From NCBI GenBank assembly GCA_943704415.1, contig CALSCO010000401.1:1-10000 (forward strand): a stretch of 10,000 bases of DNA, written 5' to 3'. The notes beneath the pieces are model-generated. The model saw nothing but the letters and a program-made list of their open reading frames with translations, did not search any database and was not told where the DNA came from. The stretch comes from Parvularia atlantis (Eukaryota > Opisthokonta > Rotosphaerida). Below are positions 1 to 7,807 of the stretch, piece by piece; position 1 is the first letter of the stretch; the number at the start of each line of letters is the position of its first letter. The position numbers and the translations under genes were made by a program.

Positions 1-163
1 TATACGCACCTGTAAAGCCGAATTGCAAACATCAGTTCGTGCAAAAGCAAACAAAGCGGAGTCGCTCACTGGAGCAGAGTGCGCAGACGCAAAAGAGAAA
101 ATGGAGAGAAGTAGGTACTTTGCTTCATAAAGCGCGAAAAGGTCTCTACGGTACTCCGTGTCG
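1..163 (+). promoter_or_regulatory. 5' flank of the RBR ligase gene
   Basis: This stretch is visibly richer in A and T than the rest of the window, as expected for a promoter or leader of the gene that follows. It begins with TATA at the window edge. An ATG at 101 in a purine-rich AAAATGG context opens a 9-codon frame that ends in TAA at 128-130. It could be a short upstream ORF, or the true first exon of the ligase gene if 111-170 is an intron. No further element can be named with confidence. Confidence 0.4.
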
Positions 164-170
164 ATGACAG
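111..170 (+). other. Possible 5' intron giving an alternative start for the RBR gene
   Basis: A 60-nt segment begins GTAGGT and ends GACAG. Removing it joins ATG GAG AGA A (101-110) to CC GCG AAC (from 171) in the frame of the ligase, giving an N-terminus beginning MERTANGG. The size equals the typical intron of the neighbouring genes. Against it, the donor is not GTGCG, no CTGAC branch-like site is visible, and the contiguous ATG at 164 is simpler. Confidence 0.35.
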
Positions 171-1738
171 CCGCGAACGGCGGCGGTGGGGGCGCGCGGG
201 CACGCGGGCACTCACGGCACGGCAGCGTCGACGCCGGGCGCGCCACGTGCTCGGTCTGCCTCGACAGCTTCGTGCTGGACGAGCTCACGGCGATGCACGG
301 CCACCGCGACATCTGCGCCGAGTGCCTCACACTGCACCTGCGCAGCCGCACGGGCGCGCACGCCGTGGGCGCGTTCAGCCAGTGCTACCGCCCGGGGTGC
401 GTGGCCGAGCTGACGGTGGACGACGTGGAGCGCAATGTGCCGCCGCTCGCGCCCAACGTCGCGGCCGACATTGCCGAGCGGGTGCGGGCGTGCAAGCGCG
501 CGTCGGTCGAGGCCGCGGACGGGGCCGAGCCGTGCCCGATAACGGACGAGGAGCTGCAGCAAATCAGCGTCAACATGCGCCTGTGCCCGGGCTGCCGTGT
601 GCCCGTCGAGCGCACGTACGGCTGCTACCACGTCGCACATCAGTGCACGGCCACGACCCGCACCGACTTTTGCATCACCTGCGGCACGATCCTCGACCGG
701 ACCGCTCACCAGCTCGAGTTCCTCTCGCGCGCGCGGCACTTCCCCGCGGGCTTCTACAGTCCATGCGTCGTCGCCCTCGCCGCGTTGCGCCGGCGCGCGC
801 GCCAGTTCAGCAGCCTCGCCGTCGACACGGATCAGGCCGCAAGTGGGTGCGCGCCGCCGCACCTGCCCAGCCCGACAAGCGCCGCGCCGCACGGCGCGAC
901 GCTCGTGGACGACCACGGCGGGAGCGGGCACTTGCAGCCGACGCTGGTCCTCGAGGCCGCGCAGCTCGCGCGCATCTCCAACGTCTACAGCCGCAAGCTG
1001 CACGAGATCCGCGAGTCGTTCGAGGCCCTGTTCTGGGTCGTGCTCGTCGTGGCGATTGTGTGCGGCCAGACTCGGACGCTGTTCTACGTCACGCTCTACA
1101 TCGTCTACTTGCAGCTGGCCGTCGTCGGCGCGCTCTTCGCCGCCTTCGCGCTGGCTGCGTGGGCGGGCGCGTGGCTCGTCTACGCCGTGCTCGCGCACGT
1201 GCTCATGCCGCTCTTTGGCATGGGCGCGCTCGTGGGCTCGGTCGTGCTCGTGGTCGCCGTGGGCGCGTTCAGCGTCCCGCCCGACGGCGCCGAGCGCGTC
1301 CAGGCCGGCGCGCTGCTCTATGGCGGCATGGCGGTGCGGGCGGGCCTGTCGATCGTCATGTCGCTGCGTCTGTTCAACCTCAACGTGCGTGGCTGGGCCA
1401 ACCGCGCCGTCCTCCCGTTCTTCATCGCCTGGCAACTCCGGGCGGTCTACAACCTCTCGAACCTGCGCGCCCAGATCCTCCTGCAGCGCAGCAACGCCGT
1501 CATGCGCAAGCACGAGCGCAGCCGCTTCGTCGCCCTGTGCGCGTTTCAGGAGCTGCTCGAGCTGTGCGAGAGCTTCGTGCACAGCCCGACCGAGCACGGC
1601 GTGCCCTGGCATGCGCACTACGCCCTCGTCTCGATCCTCCTGTACCACCTCGGCCAATACGTCGCACCGCTCGTGCGAAGCGCGCTGGGCGCCGCCGCCG
1701 CCGCAGCAGCAGCAGCCCCCGTAACACCTGCTGTTTAG
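164..1738 (+). CDS. RBR-like E3 ubiquitin ligase with multi-spanning membrane tail
   Basis: Predicted membrane-anchored ubiquitin ligase of 524 residues, starting at the ATG at 164. A RING1-like zinc site is formed by C29, C32, H45/H47, C51, C54, C74 and C79. His-Gly-His stands where Cys-Gly-His is usual. A RING2/Rcat site follows: C141-P-G-C144, E149, G-C154-Y-H156, C161 and F-C170-x2-C173-G. It closely resembles parkin RING2, so C154 is the expected ubiquitin-accepting cysteine. Between them (about 85-140) there is no IBR cysteine set. After a linker, hydrophobic stretches lie near 288-303, 307-330, 333-352, 354-371, 382-402, 415-430 and 484-506, so about five to seven membrane passes. A polyalanine run ends the protein. 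Known RBR enzymes pass ubiquitin through a thioester; membrane attachment suggests organelle quality control, which is inference. Unlike its neighbours the frame is uninterrupted by introns. It converges on the next gene, 117 bp from stop to stop. An alternative start is ATG 101 with a 60-nt intron. Confidence 0.75.
   Translation: MTAANGGGGGARARGHSRHGSVDAGRATCSVCLDSFVLDELTAMHGHRDICAECLTLHLRSRTGAHAVGAFSQCYRPGCVAELTVDDVERNVPPLAPNVAADIAERVRACKRASVEAADGAEPCPITDEELQQISVNMRLCPGCRVPVERTYGCYHVAHQCTATTRTDFCITCGTILDRTAHQLEFLSRARHFPAGFYSPCVVALAALRRRARQFSSLAVDTDQAASGCAPPHLPSPTSAAPHGATLVDDHGGSGHLQPTLVLEAAQLARISNVYSRKLHEIRESFEALFWVVLVVAIVCGQTRTLFYVTLYIVYLQLAVVGALFAAFALAAWAGAWLVYAVLAHVLMPLFGMGALVGSVVLVVAVGAFSVPPDGAERVQAGALLYGGMAVRAGLSIVMSLRLFNLNVRGWANRAVLPFFIAWQLRAVYNLSNLRAQILLQRSNAVMRKHERSRFVALCAFQELLELCESFVHSPTEHGVPWHAHYALVSILLYHLGQYVAPLVRSALGAAAAAAAAAPVTPAV
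1691..1718 (+). repeat. GCC/GCA trinucleotide run encoding polyalanine
   Basis: A short GCC then GCA triplet run encodes nine consecutive alanines near the end of the RBR-like protein. This is a simple repeat within coding sequence and is likely length-variable. It has no obvious function. Confidence 0.7.
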
Positions 1739-1855
1739 CTCAGTGCCCGCTCTGAGAAAGTCGATTGCATGCTCCAGCACGGACACGCAACAGGACAATG
1801 CTCAAGTGGCAGAGAGGGAGATGCAGGGGAGGACGAGGGAGAGGGAGCAGGCGCG
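1739..1855. terminator. Convergent 3' intergenic region with pyrimidine-rich tract
   Basis: 117 bp between the stop codons of the RBR gene (+) and the UPF0132 gene (-). Read on the minus strand, the DNA just after the UPF0132 stop is a CT-rich tract (about 1806-1850), a plausible 3'-end processing region. No AATAAA is present. The segment 1807-1825 recurs, slightly altered, at 9280-9301 downstream of another minus-strand gene. Confidence 0.4.
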
Positions 1856-2577
1856 TCACTCGCTGTCGACCCACTTGGACGCGAGCGGGCCCACGAACGG
1901 CAGCTCGTGCCGCACCAGCACCGTCTGTTGTGCGCCCTGGTACGCGCGGAACCTGTCGCCGCGGCGTCATGAGCGCGGCAGCCGCACGCCGCGCGACGCG
2001 CGCCCGCGCGCGCGCACATCAAGTACGCGATCAGGAGCAGGTCGATGACCATGATCGTGATCGAGACCTCGCGCTGCCAGATGAAGATCATGTGCAGCAC
2101 CTTTCGGCAGCGCGCACAGCAGCGTCAGCGGCGTCGGCGGCGCAACGACAACGACGGCGCACCAGCATCCCGAAGAAGACCAGGCAGCTCTGCCACGCGT
2201 GGAAGCGCACGTAGTCGTTCTTCTGCTCGAGGATGAGGAACAGCACGCCTGCGCACCCGTCAGCATCCGCCGCGCCTGGGTCACGCGCGCGGGGTTGCAC
2301 CAGTGATGCACCCGACCAGGTACGTCAGTGCGGCCTCGATGTCGACGCGCATCGGCAGCGACGTCTCGAACTTGTTGACCTTGACCTGGTCCTGCGGCTG
2401 CTGCTGCTCGGCCGCGCGGCTGCTGGTGCCGGCGAGGCCGCTCGAGAACGCGCTCGAACCCTGCCGGCCGCCGTCAGCCCACAACGCGAGCGGGCGCGCG
2501 GGCGGGCGCACCCCGAAGCCGCCGCCACCGAGGCCGTCCTCGGGGTCGCCGAGTGCCTGGTACGCCGAGCCGGACAT
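1856..2577 (-). CDS. UPF0132/DUF4870-type small membrane protein (five exons)
   Basis: Predicted exons, in transcription order: 2577-2512, 2460-2301, 2248-2163, 2100-2018 and 1952-1856. Introns are 51, 52, 62 and 65 nt, each GTGCG to AG. They sum to 492 nt, or 163 residues. The N-terminal 50 residues are low complexity, rich in Gly, Ser and Gln. The conserved part (about 62-160) reads ALTYLVGCITGVLFLILE, then K-x-D-Y-VRFHAWQS near 85-95, a second and third hydrophobic segment near 96-131, and a C-terminal RAYQG followed by LPFVG and a final Trp (134-159). This order of VRFHAxQS, then A-Y-x-G and L-P-x-x-G, is typical of UPF0132/DUF4870 membrane proteins, which have three or so helices and no established biochemical role. 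The first intron is stop-free and in frame, so unspliced reading would insert 17 residues. The start is the first ATG; it lies 75 bp beyond the mannosidase stop on the same strand. Confidence 0.85.
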
Positions 2578-2652
2578 TGCACTGGGCGGGCGCCTGCGAC
2601 GGCACACGCGAGCGCGCGCGGTCAGGACAAACTTCGCACAGACACAGTAGCA
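2578..2652 (-). promoter_or_regulatory. 75-bp gap between mannosidase stop and UPF0132 start
   Basis: This must hold both the 3' end of the mannosidase transcript and at least part of the UPF0132 promoter, unless the transcripts overlap. I see no TATA box or AATAAA. The 9-mer AGGACAAAC (2624-2632, + strand) also occurs at 7796-7804 in the other short same-strand gap. Confidence 0.35.
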
Positions 2653-5600
2653 CTAAGAGTCGAAGGCTAATGTAAGCGTACGGATGTCGAGAGGGTTAAG
2701 GTCGACCTCGGCGGCGCGTGCGCTCGCTGCGTCCATCGGCAGCCCGCTCAGCAGCAGCTCCTCGGCCACCCCCTGGCAGCGCGCAAACAGCGCCAGCGGC
2801 ACGCGCACGGCCGCCTCCTGCGCTGTCAGGTGCTCGAGCCTGCGATGGCCGCTGGTCAACAACAGCTCCTCATGCAACGCCTCGCGCGCGCACCTCAGCA
2901 GGACCGCGCGGCGCGACGGGCTGGCGCGCTGATCGGCGAGCGCATCCGGTTCGACGCTCAGGAGGTGCACAGACTCGTCGAGCGGCGCAGCGAGCGGCGC
3001 CCAGCGCGCACGCCGCAGTCGCGCCCACGCCTCGAACGACGCCGGCGCCGTCGTCTGCAGCAGCACCGGCGGCGTGTTGAGCGCGAGCGCGGCGCTGCGT
3101 ACGCGGCGCAGTCATCAGAGCCGACAGCGACCGCTTGCGCGGGCCTCGCGCACCGCCGCCATGCGCGCTCCAACGGTGCAGCGCCGCCGACCTGCAGCCA
3201 GAACGCGGCCGTGTACGTCGACGAATCGTTCAGGGGCGAGCGCTTGCCGCCGCCGTTGTCGTCCTGCGGCGCGCACACAGCGTCAGCGCCCATGCACAAA
3301 GGGCGGCTATTGCTGCGGCACACCTGCGACGGCCGCCGGTGCAGCATCACCTCAAGCTCGTTGTCGCGCAGCGACGCACAGCCGTGCGCCGAGTCGCTCA
3401 GCGCCGTCAGGTGCCGCACGCCGTCGCCGTCGCACAACTGCACCGCCGTCGTCATCGGGTAGTAGTTGGCTGCGTGGCCGCGCGCGAAAAATGGCTCAGA
3501 CGGCGAGCAGGCGTCGCTACGGCAGGCGCGCACCGGGGATCAGGAGCGGCTCGTCCGGGCGCCTCGGTCGCCGCGACAGCACCTTGCCGTTGACGTCGCT
3601 CGAGAGCGTGCTCGCGGCGAACGGCAGGGTGTAGCGCACGACGAGCTCGCGGTCCCACAGCAGCGGCCCGACCGTGTGCCGCACGCGCGCCCACGCCGCG
3701 CTCTCATCGCCCACGAGCGACAGCGACAGCGTCTGGCCGTGTGACGGCGTGAAGCGCTGCCGCACCGCCACCTCCAGCGGCCCTGCGCGGCGCGGCGTCT
3801 CAGCACGCACGTCCGCGAGGCGATGCTGCGCACCCGTCACAAGTTCGAGCGCGAGCGGAGCGGCACCCTGCTGCTGGTCGAGGGCGCGTGCGGGCCCGTC
3901 GCCCGCCGAGCGGAAGACGTACCAGCCGGAGCACTTGCCCGCGGTCTGGTTCGAGAAGCTCTCGTACTCGAGGTACTGGTGCACGCGCGCGCGTGTGAGT
4001 GCAACATGCGCACGGACCTCGCGCACCTCCTGGTCGACGGCGATGGCTATCTGCGTCGCGCGGTCCGTGACCCTCTGCAAGCGGCCGGACTGCGGGTCGA
4101 CGTCGAGCTGCGAGCACACGCGCGCGTGCGTCAGGCGCGCCACACGCCCGGAGCAGAACGGCGCCACCTCGACAAACTCGTTCTGCAGCGTGATGCGGCC
4201 CGGAAACGGTGTGATGGTGGCGGCGACGCACCGCTGCGGCTCCGATGCGCTCGCCGTGCGCAGCCCGAAGGTCGCGTATCTGCGGGCGGCCAGCGGTGAG
4301 CACCACAGGTGAGCAACACGGCCGCGCACGCACCCGAGCGCGGGCACGTCGACGGCGACGAGCAGCACGTGGCTCGCGCGCGCGTTGGGCGGCTCGAGCG
4401 TTGCGTCCTCGTCCAGCACCGGGTTAACCTGGCAGGCGAGCGCCCGGCCGGTGTCGTCGAGCACGGTCCAGTCGGCTGCGGGCACACTGTCAGTGAGCGC
4501 ACTGAAGGGGCGCCAAGGAATGCGCCGAGGTATGCGCCGTACCGCCGTCGACGGGCACGTGCAGCAGCACGCGGCGGTCCCAGCCGAGGCTGTTGTACGC
4601 GAGCAGCACGACGTCGCGCGGAGCGGGCGGCGCGGCCACAACGCCGCTCGCGCCCAGCACCGCGAAGGCCGCGTCGCCGGCCACCTGCCGCAGCACTGCC
4701 GCGGTGACCCTGTGGGCGTGCTCGATCGCCGCCGTGAGGTCATCCTCGTACATGACCGTGACGTTGACCTCGTGCGTGCCCGTGATCGCGTCGTGGTGCT
4801 GAAACGCGGCGACGTGGCCCTGGGCCTCGGCCAGCAGCGGCTTCAGCGGCTCGAGCGCCTCCAGGTCGAACTCGTCGTCGCGCAGCGCGCCCAGCGCCGC
4901 CGCCCAGACGGCCTCGGCCGCGCGCAGTGCGCCCTCGGCTCGGCGTCCGTACTGCTTGAGGTAGCTGCGCGAGGCGTAGAAGCCGGTCCAGTACGAGTCG
5001 TTGCGGCTGGCGTACGGGAACCAGTCCTCCTGGCCGCGCTCGCCAAAGGTGGCGTTGCCAGCCGACGACGCGACGGCCTCAAAGTACTCGCGCAGGGTGG
5101 TGTAGCGGATGTCCAAGTCAGCGTAGGCCGGCTGCTTGCGCATGTACGCCAGCACGAGGTCCATGTTGTCAAACATGACTGGGCGGCACGGCGCGCACGG
5201 TCAGGTGGCGGCGTGCGGCCGGTGCGCCGCGGCGCACCTTTGGCGTCGTGGAACTGAAAGTCGCTGTACACGTGCGCTCGCAAGGGTCAGCGTGGCGCCG
5301 CCAAGCCGGCCGCCGGCACGCACCAGCCCCACGGGTACAGTAGCTGTCGCGTCTGGAAGTGGGCGGCGCGCTCGCGCATCTGCGCGCATGGCCGCCAAAT
5401 GAGCCGCGCGCGCGACCGCCAGATGGCACGGCACGCACATTGGCCGCGAGAAAGTCGGCAATCTGGGCGATGTCTGGCGCGCGGGTGCGTGGTCAGCGCA
5501 CAGTGACACAAGCCCACACACGCCCACGCGAGCGCACTCGAGTCGTTCACGGGCGGCATGGCCCACGGGTTGTCAAAGTAGACGCCGCTGCGCCGCATCG

Positions 5601-6467
5601 TCCATGAGACATGTGCGAGGCGTGTGCGCGCGCGCGTGCGCACGGGCTGACGTAGGGCGTGCAGTACGAGTACTGGTCCATGGCGTGCGTGAAGATACGC
5701 TGGCGCGCCGGGTCCAGCCCGTTCACGCCCTCCCACCAGAACTGCAGTGCGCGGCCCGCCTGCTGCGCGGCCACCTCGCGGTAGTCACGCCGCGAGACGA
5801 GGTGCGCCTTGAAGCCGAGCATCGTCGAGAGCGCGGGCATGACCGACGACGCGCCGAACGGGTCGACCTGCCAGCCGTAGGCCGGGCGCACGCCGAGCTC
5901 GCGCCAGAGCCACTGGTGCCCGAGCGCAACGTTGCGCACGATGCCCGCGTGCGTCGTGAGCGCCTCGTCGTTCATGGACCTGGCGGGGCCCGGCGCCCCG
6001 CGTGCGCATCAGAGCACGCCGCTCGCCTGCGCGTTGAGCGCCCGCGCGGCGCACCACCCGCCGAGCACAAACTCGAGCTGGTCGCGCGCCACGAGGGTGC
6101 GTATGCCGTCGCGCTGGTCCGGGCGCGCCTGGTCCCACCACATCGCAAAGAAGAGCACCTCGACGACGATGAACTTGCGCGCGGTGTCGGCCAGCAGCGT
6201 CGGCACGAGCGTGTCGAAGACCTGCTTGACGCCGCCGACGATGTGGCCTGGCCCGCGCGATCGTTTGTCGGTGCACGCGACGCGATCGGCCCCGCACGCC
6301 GCCGCCGCACCCTCGCCGTCGTCGTACGGCAGGAAGTACTCGTCGATTGTCTTGAGCCAGCCCGTATCTTGGTGCGAGTGCGGCACGTAGAAGACCTCCA
6401 CGGCCGCCGCCGCCGCCGCGAGGGCCGCCGCAACGAGGGCAGCGAGGCACGTGACGAGACCCCGCAT
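2653..6467 (-). CDS. Lysosomal-type class II alpha-mannosidase, GH38 (17 exons)
   Basis: Hydrolyses alpha-mannose linkages during N-glycan breakdown, probably in lysosomes or secreted. Predicted exons: 6467-6311, 6247-6055, 5979-5644, 5587-5538, 5473-5439, 5379-5324, 5263-5238, 5178-4543, 4475-4334, 4279-4168, 4107-4027, 3975-3834, 3782-3534, 3469-3324, 3263-3154, 3094-2894, 2839-2653. They total 2859 nt, or 952 residues, near the roughly 1000 usual for lysosomal enzymes. An Ala-rich signal peptide (1-22) leads directly into PHSHQDTGW (zinc ligands H32 and D34). WQVDPFG carries the nucleophile D156, GCDFQF the acid/base D277, and QHHDAITGT the zinc ligand H413. Later family landmarks are PALG, NYYP (740-743), VLLRLEH (888-894) and a C-terminal DIRT. 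N-glycosylation sequons occur at N326, N344 and N423. Introns are 51-75 nt; seven are stop-free and in frame and were recognised because their removal restores family motifs. The start codon lies 12 bp from the divergent GPCR start. Family assignment is near certain; a few donors have alternatives. Confidence 0.93.
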
Positions 6468-6479
6468 CGTGACAAGCGA
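6468..6479. promoter_or_regulatory. 12-bp divergent gap between two start codons
   Basis: Only CGTGACAAGCGA separates the mannosidase ATG (minus) from the GPCR ATG (plus). Both starts are well supported: one opens a signal peptide, the other lies eight residues before the first membrane helix. If both are right, the 5' leaders overlap or are almost absent, and each promoter lies in the other gene's coding region. Confidence 0.6.
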
Positions 6480-7771
6480 ATGCCGTGGTCGCGAGAGGAG
6501 AACGCAGTGCTCGGCGCGGTCGTGCTGGCCAGCGCGACGCTGTCGCTGGCCGGCAGCGTGAGCGTGCTGGTCGTGCTCGCGCGCCGCGACGCCCCGCCGA
6601 CGCCGCTGCTCGTCACGGGCGACCAGCTGGCCGCGGGGCGGAGCCGACGTGCGCTCGAGCTCGCCGCGCACCTCGAGCGCGAGCGCCGGCGGCTGCCGCC
6701 GTACTTGACCGCGCTGGGCCACCTGGCCGCGAGCGACTGCGCTGTCGCAGTGCTGCTCGTGGCCATGGCGTGCGTGGCGCTGGCGGATCTCGGTGCGCGC
6801 CGTGCGGCCGCGCCGACGGGCTCCGTAACGGCCGCGCCGCTCGCCCGTGCGCCAGACAGCTCCGGGCGCTTCTTTGGCGTGTGTGTGTACGGCCTCGGTC
6901 TGGTCGTGCACGTGCTGTACCAGACGACGTTCTGGTTGACGTTTGCCTTTGCGCTGCAGGTGCGGAGCGAATGCCGGCCGGCACGCGCGGCTCACGACTC
7001 GCCGGCGCACGCGCCGCGGCGGCACCAGGTGCTGGCCAACATCCGCGGCATGCCCAACACACCGGCCATGTTCGCCGTGCGCCTGCTCAGCTGGACGATG
7101 CCGCTGCTGAGTGCGTCCGGCCACACGGATGAAACGCGCGTCTCACCCGCCGTCAGTCACGACGCTCGCCTTTGTCGCGCACGACGGCACCATCGACGGC
7201 GCCGATAGGCCCGAGAACTGGTGCACGGAGGTGTGCGCGCGTGTGCCGTGCCAGTGGCCTGCGCGCCGTGCTCATCGTCGGTCCGCAGGTCACGTTCGGG
7301 CCGAACGTGCTGCTCAAGGGGGCGTCCGAGGCGCTGTACGTGCCGCTGTACACGTCGATGGTGCTCATCACGGTCATCTACGGCGTGGCCATTGCGAGCT
7401 TCCGGCGGCACCTGCGGCAGCTGTCGCCGACGGCCGCGCCCGAGGCCGCGTCCGAGGTGCGCCGCGTGATGGTGTCGCTCGTGGCGTTCGTCGCCGTCTT
7501 CTTCCTGTGCTGGAGCGCCAACCTGGTCGAGCTGATCATCTTCTGGGTCGACCCGGACAAGAGCGGGTCGCAGCTCTTCCCGCTGTACGTCGCGCAGGGC
7601 ATCCTCAACCCGCTGCAGGTGCGCGCCGGTCGGCCTCGGCCTTGGGCTCAGTTACTCAGCACCGCCCGCGCCCAGGGCGCCCTCAACGCGCTCGTGTACG
7701 GCTGGAGCAACCGCAGCTTTGTGCAGTTCACGCGGCTGCGCGGGCCTGAGCAGCGAGTGGTCGCGTTGTGA
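6480..7771 (+). CDS. cAMP-receptor-like seven-helix GPCR (six exons)
   Basis: Predicted exons 6480-6792, 6856-6959, 7029-7110, 7157-7230, 7289-7618 and 7676-7771 total 999 nt, or 332 residues. Introns are 63, 69, 46, 58 and 57 nt. Seven hydrophobic helices lie near 9-33, 76-101, 110-139, 152-172, 206-228, 249-277 and 288-311. Family marks are SWTMPLL in TM4, ENWC in extracellular loop 2, LYVPLY opening TM5, FFLCW in TM6, and NPLQGALNALVYG in TM7. These resemble the Dictyostelium cAR family (Dicty_CAR). C114 and C189 are placed for the usual TM3-loop 2 disulfide. The protein likely couples to a heterotrimeric G protein at the plasma membrane; the ligand cannot be read from sequence. Intracellular loop 1 is unusually long and Arg-rich (about 35-75), while the C-terminal tail is short (about 20 residues), without the long Ser-rich tail of slime-mould cARs. 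Three introns are stop-free and in frame. The next gene starts 36 bp downstream. Confidence 0.87.
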
Positions 7772-7807
7772 GCCGCGCTCCTCCAGTGCCTGATTAGGAC
7801 AAACGTC
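7772..7807 (+). promoter_or_regulatory. 36-bp gap between GPCR stop and Sec14 start
   Basis: This gap is too short for a conventional terminator plus promoter. It contains CTCCTCCAG, which could act as a splice acceptor, and AGGACAAAC three bases before the Sec14 ATG. Overlapping transcripts, an internal promoter or joint transcription are all possible. Confidence 0.4.

Noticed and set aside
158-163. GTG at 158 as start of the RBR protein
   Set aside because: The gene is eukaryotic and an ATG follows at 164, so a GTG start is not supported.
843-870. GT...CCCAG segment in the RBR gene as an intron
   Set aside because: At 28 nt (or 24 from the inner GT) it is far shorter than any other intron here, and 28 is out of frame.
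247-1755. 502-residue open frame in another + frame over the RBR gene
   Set aside because: Arg/Ala/Pro-rich shadow frame caused by high GC; no domain or conserved motif.
212-1798. 528-residue open frame antisense to the RBR gene
   Set aside because: It is Arg/His/Ala/Glu-rich with no motif, and mirrors the coding strand of a GC-rich gene where stops are rare. The sense frame has clear zinc and membrane signatures.
4476-4542. Upstream acceptor CTGACAG at about 4489 for the eighth mannosidase intron
   Set aside because: Phase does not match the donor at 4542. The CCCGCAG acceptor ending at 4476 does, though this junction is less certain than the others.
5588-5651. GTCAGC at 5651 as the donor of the third mannosidase intron
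   Set aside because: It gives the wrong phase at the acceptor. The GTGCGC donor at 5643 restores the frame and matches the local donor pattern.
2653-6467. Reading the mannosidase as a frameshifted pseudogene
   Set aside because: Every frame change coincides with matching GT/AG sites in the right phase, and all catalytic residues are intact.
5604-6479. Upstream extension of the GPCR frame antisense to the mannosidase
   Set aside because: It is a shadow of mannosidase exons 1-3. The first membrane helix begins just after ATG 6480, a sensible receptor start.
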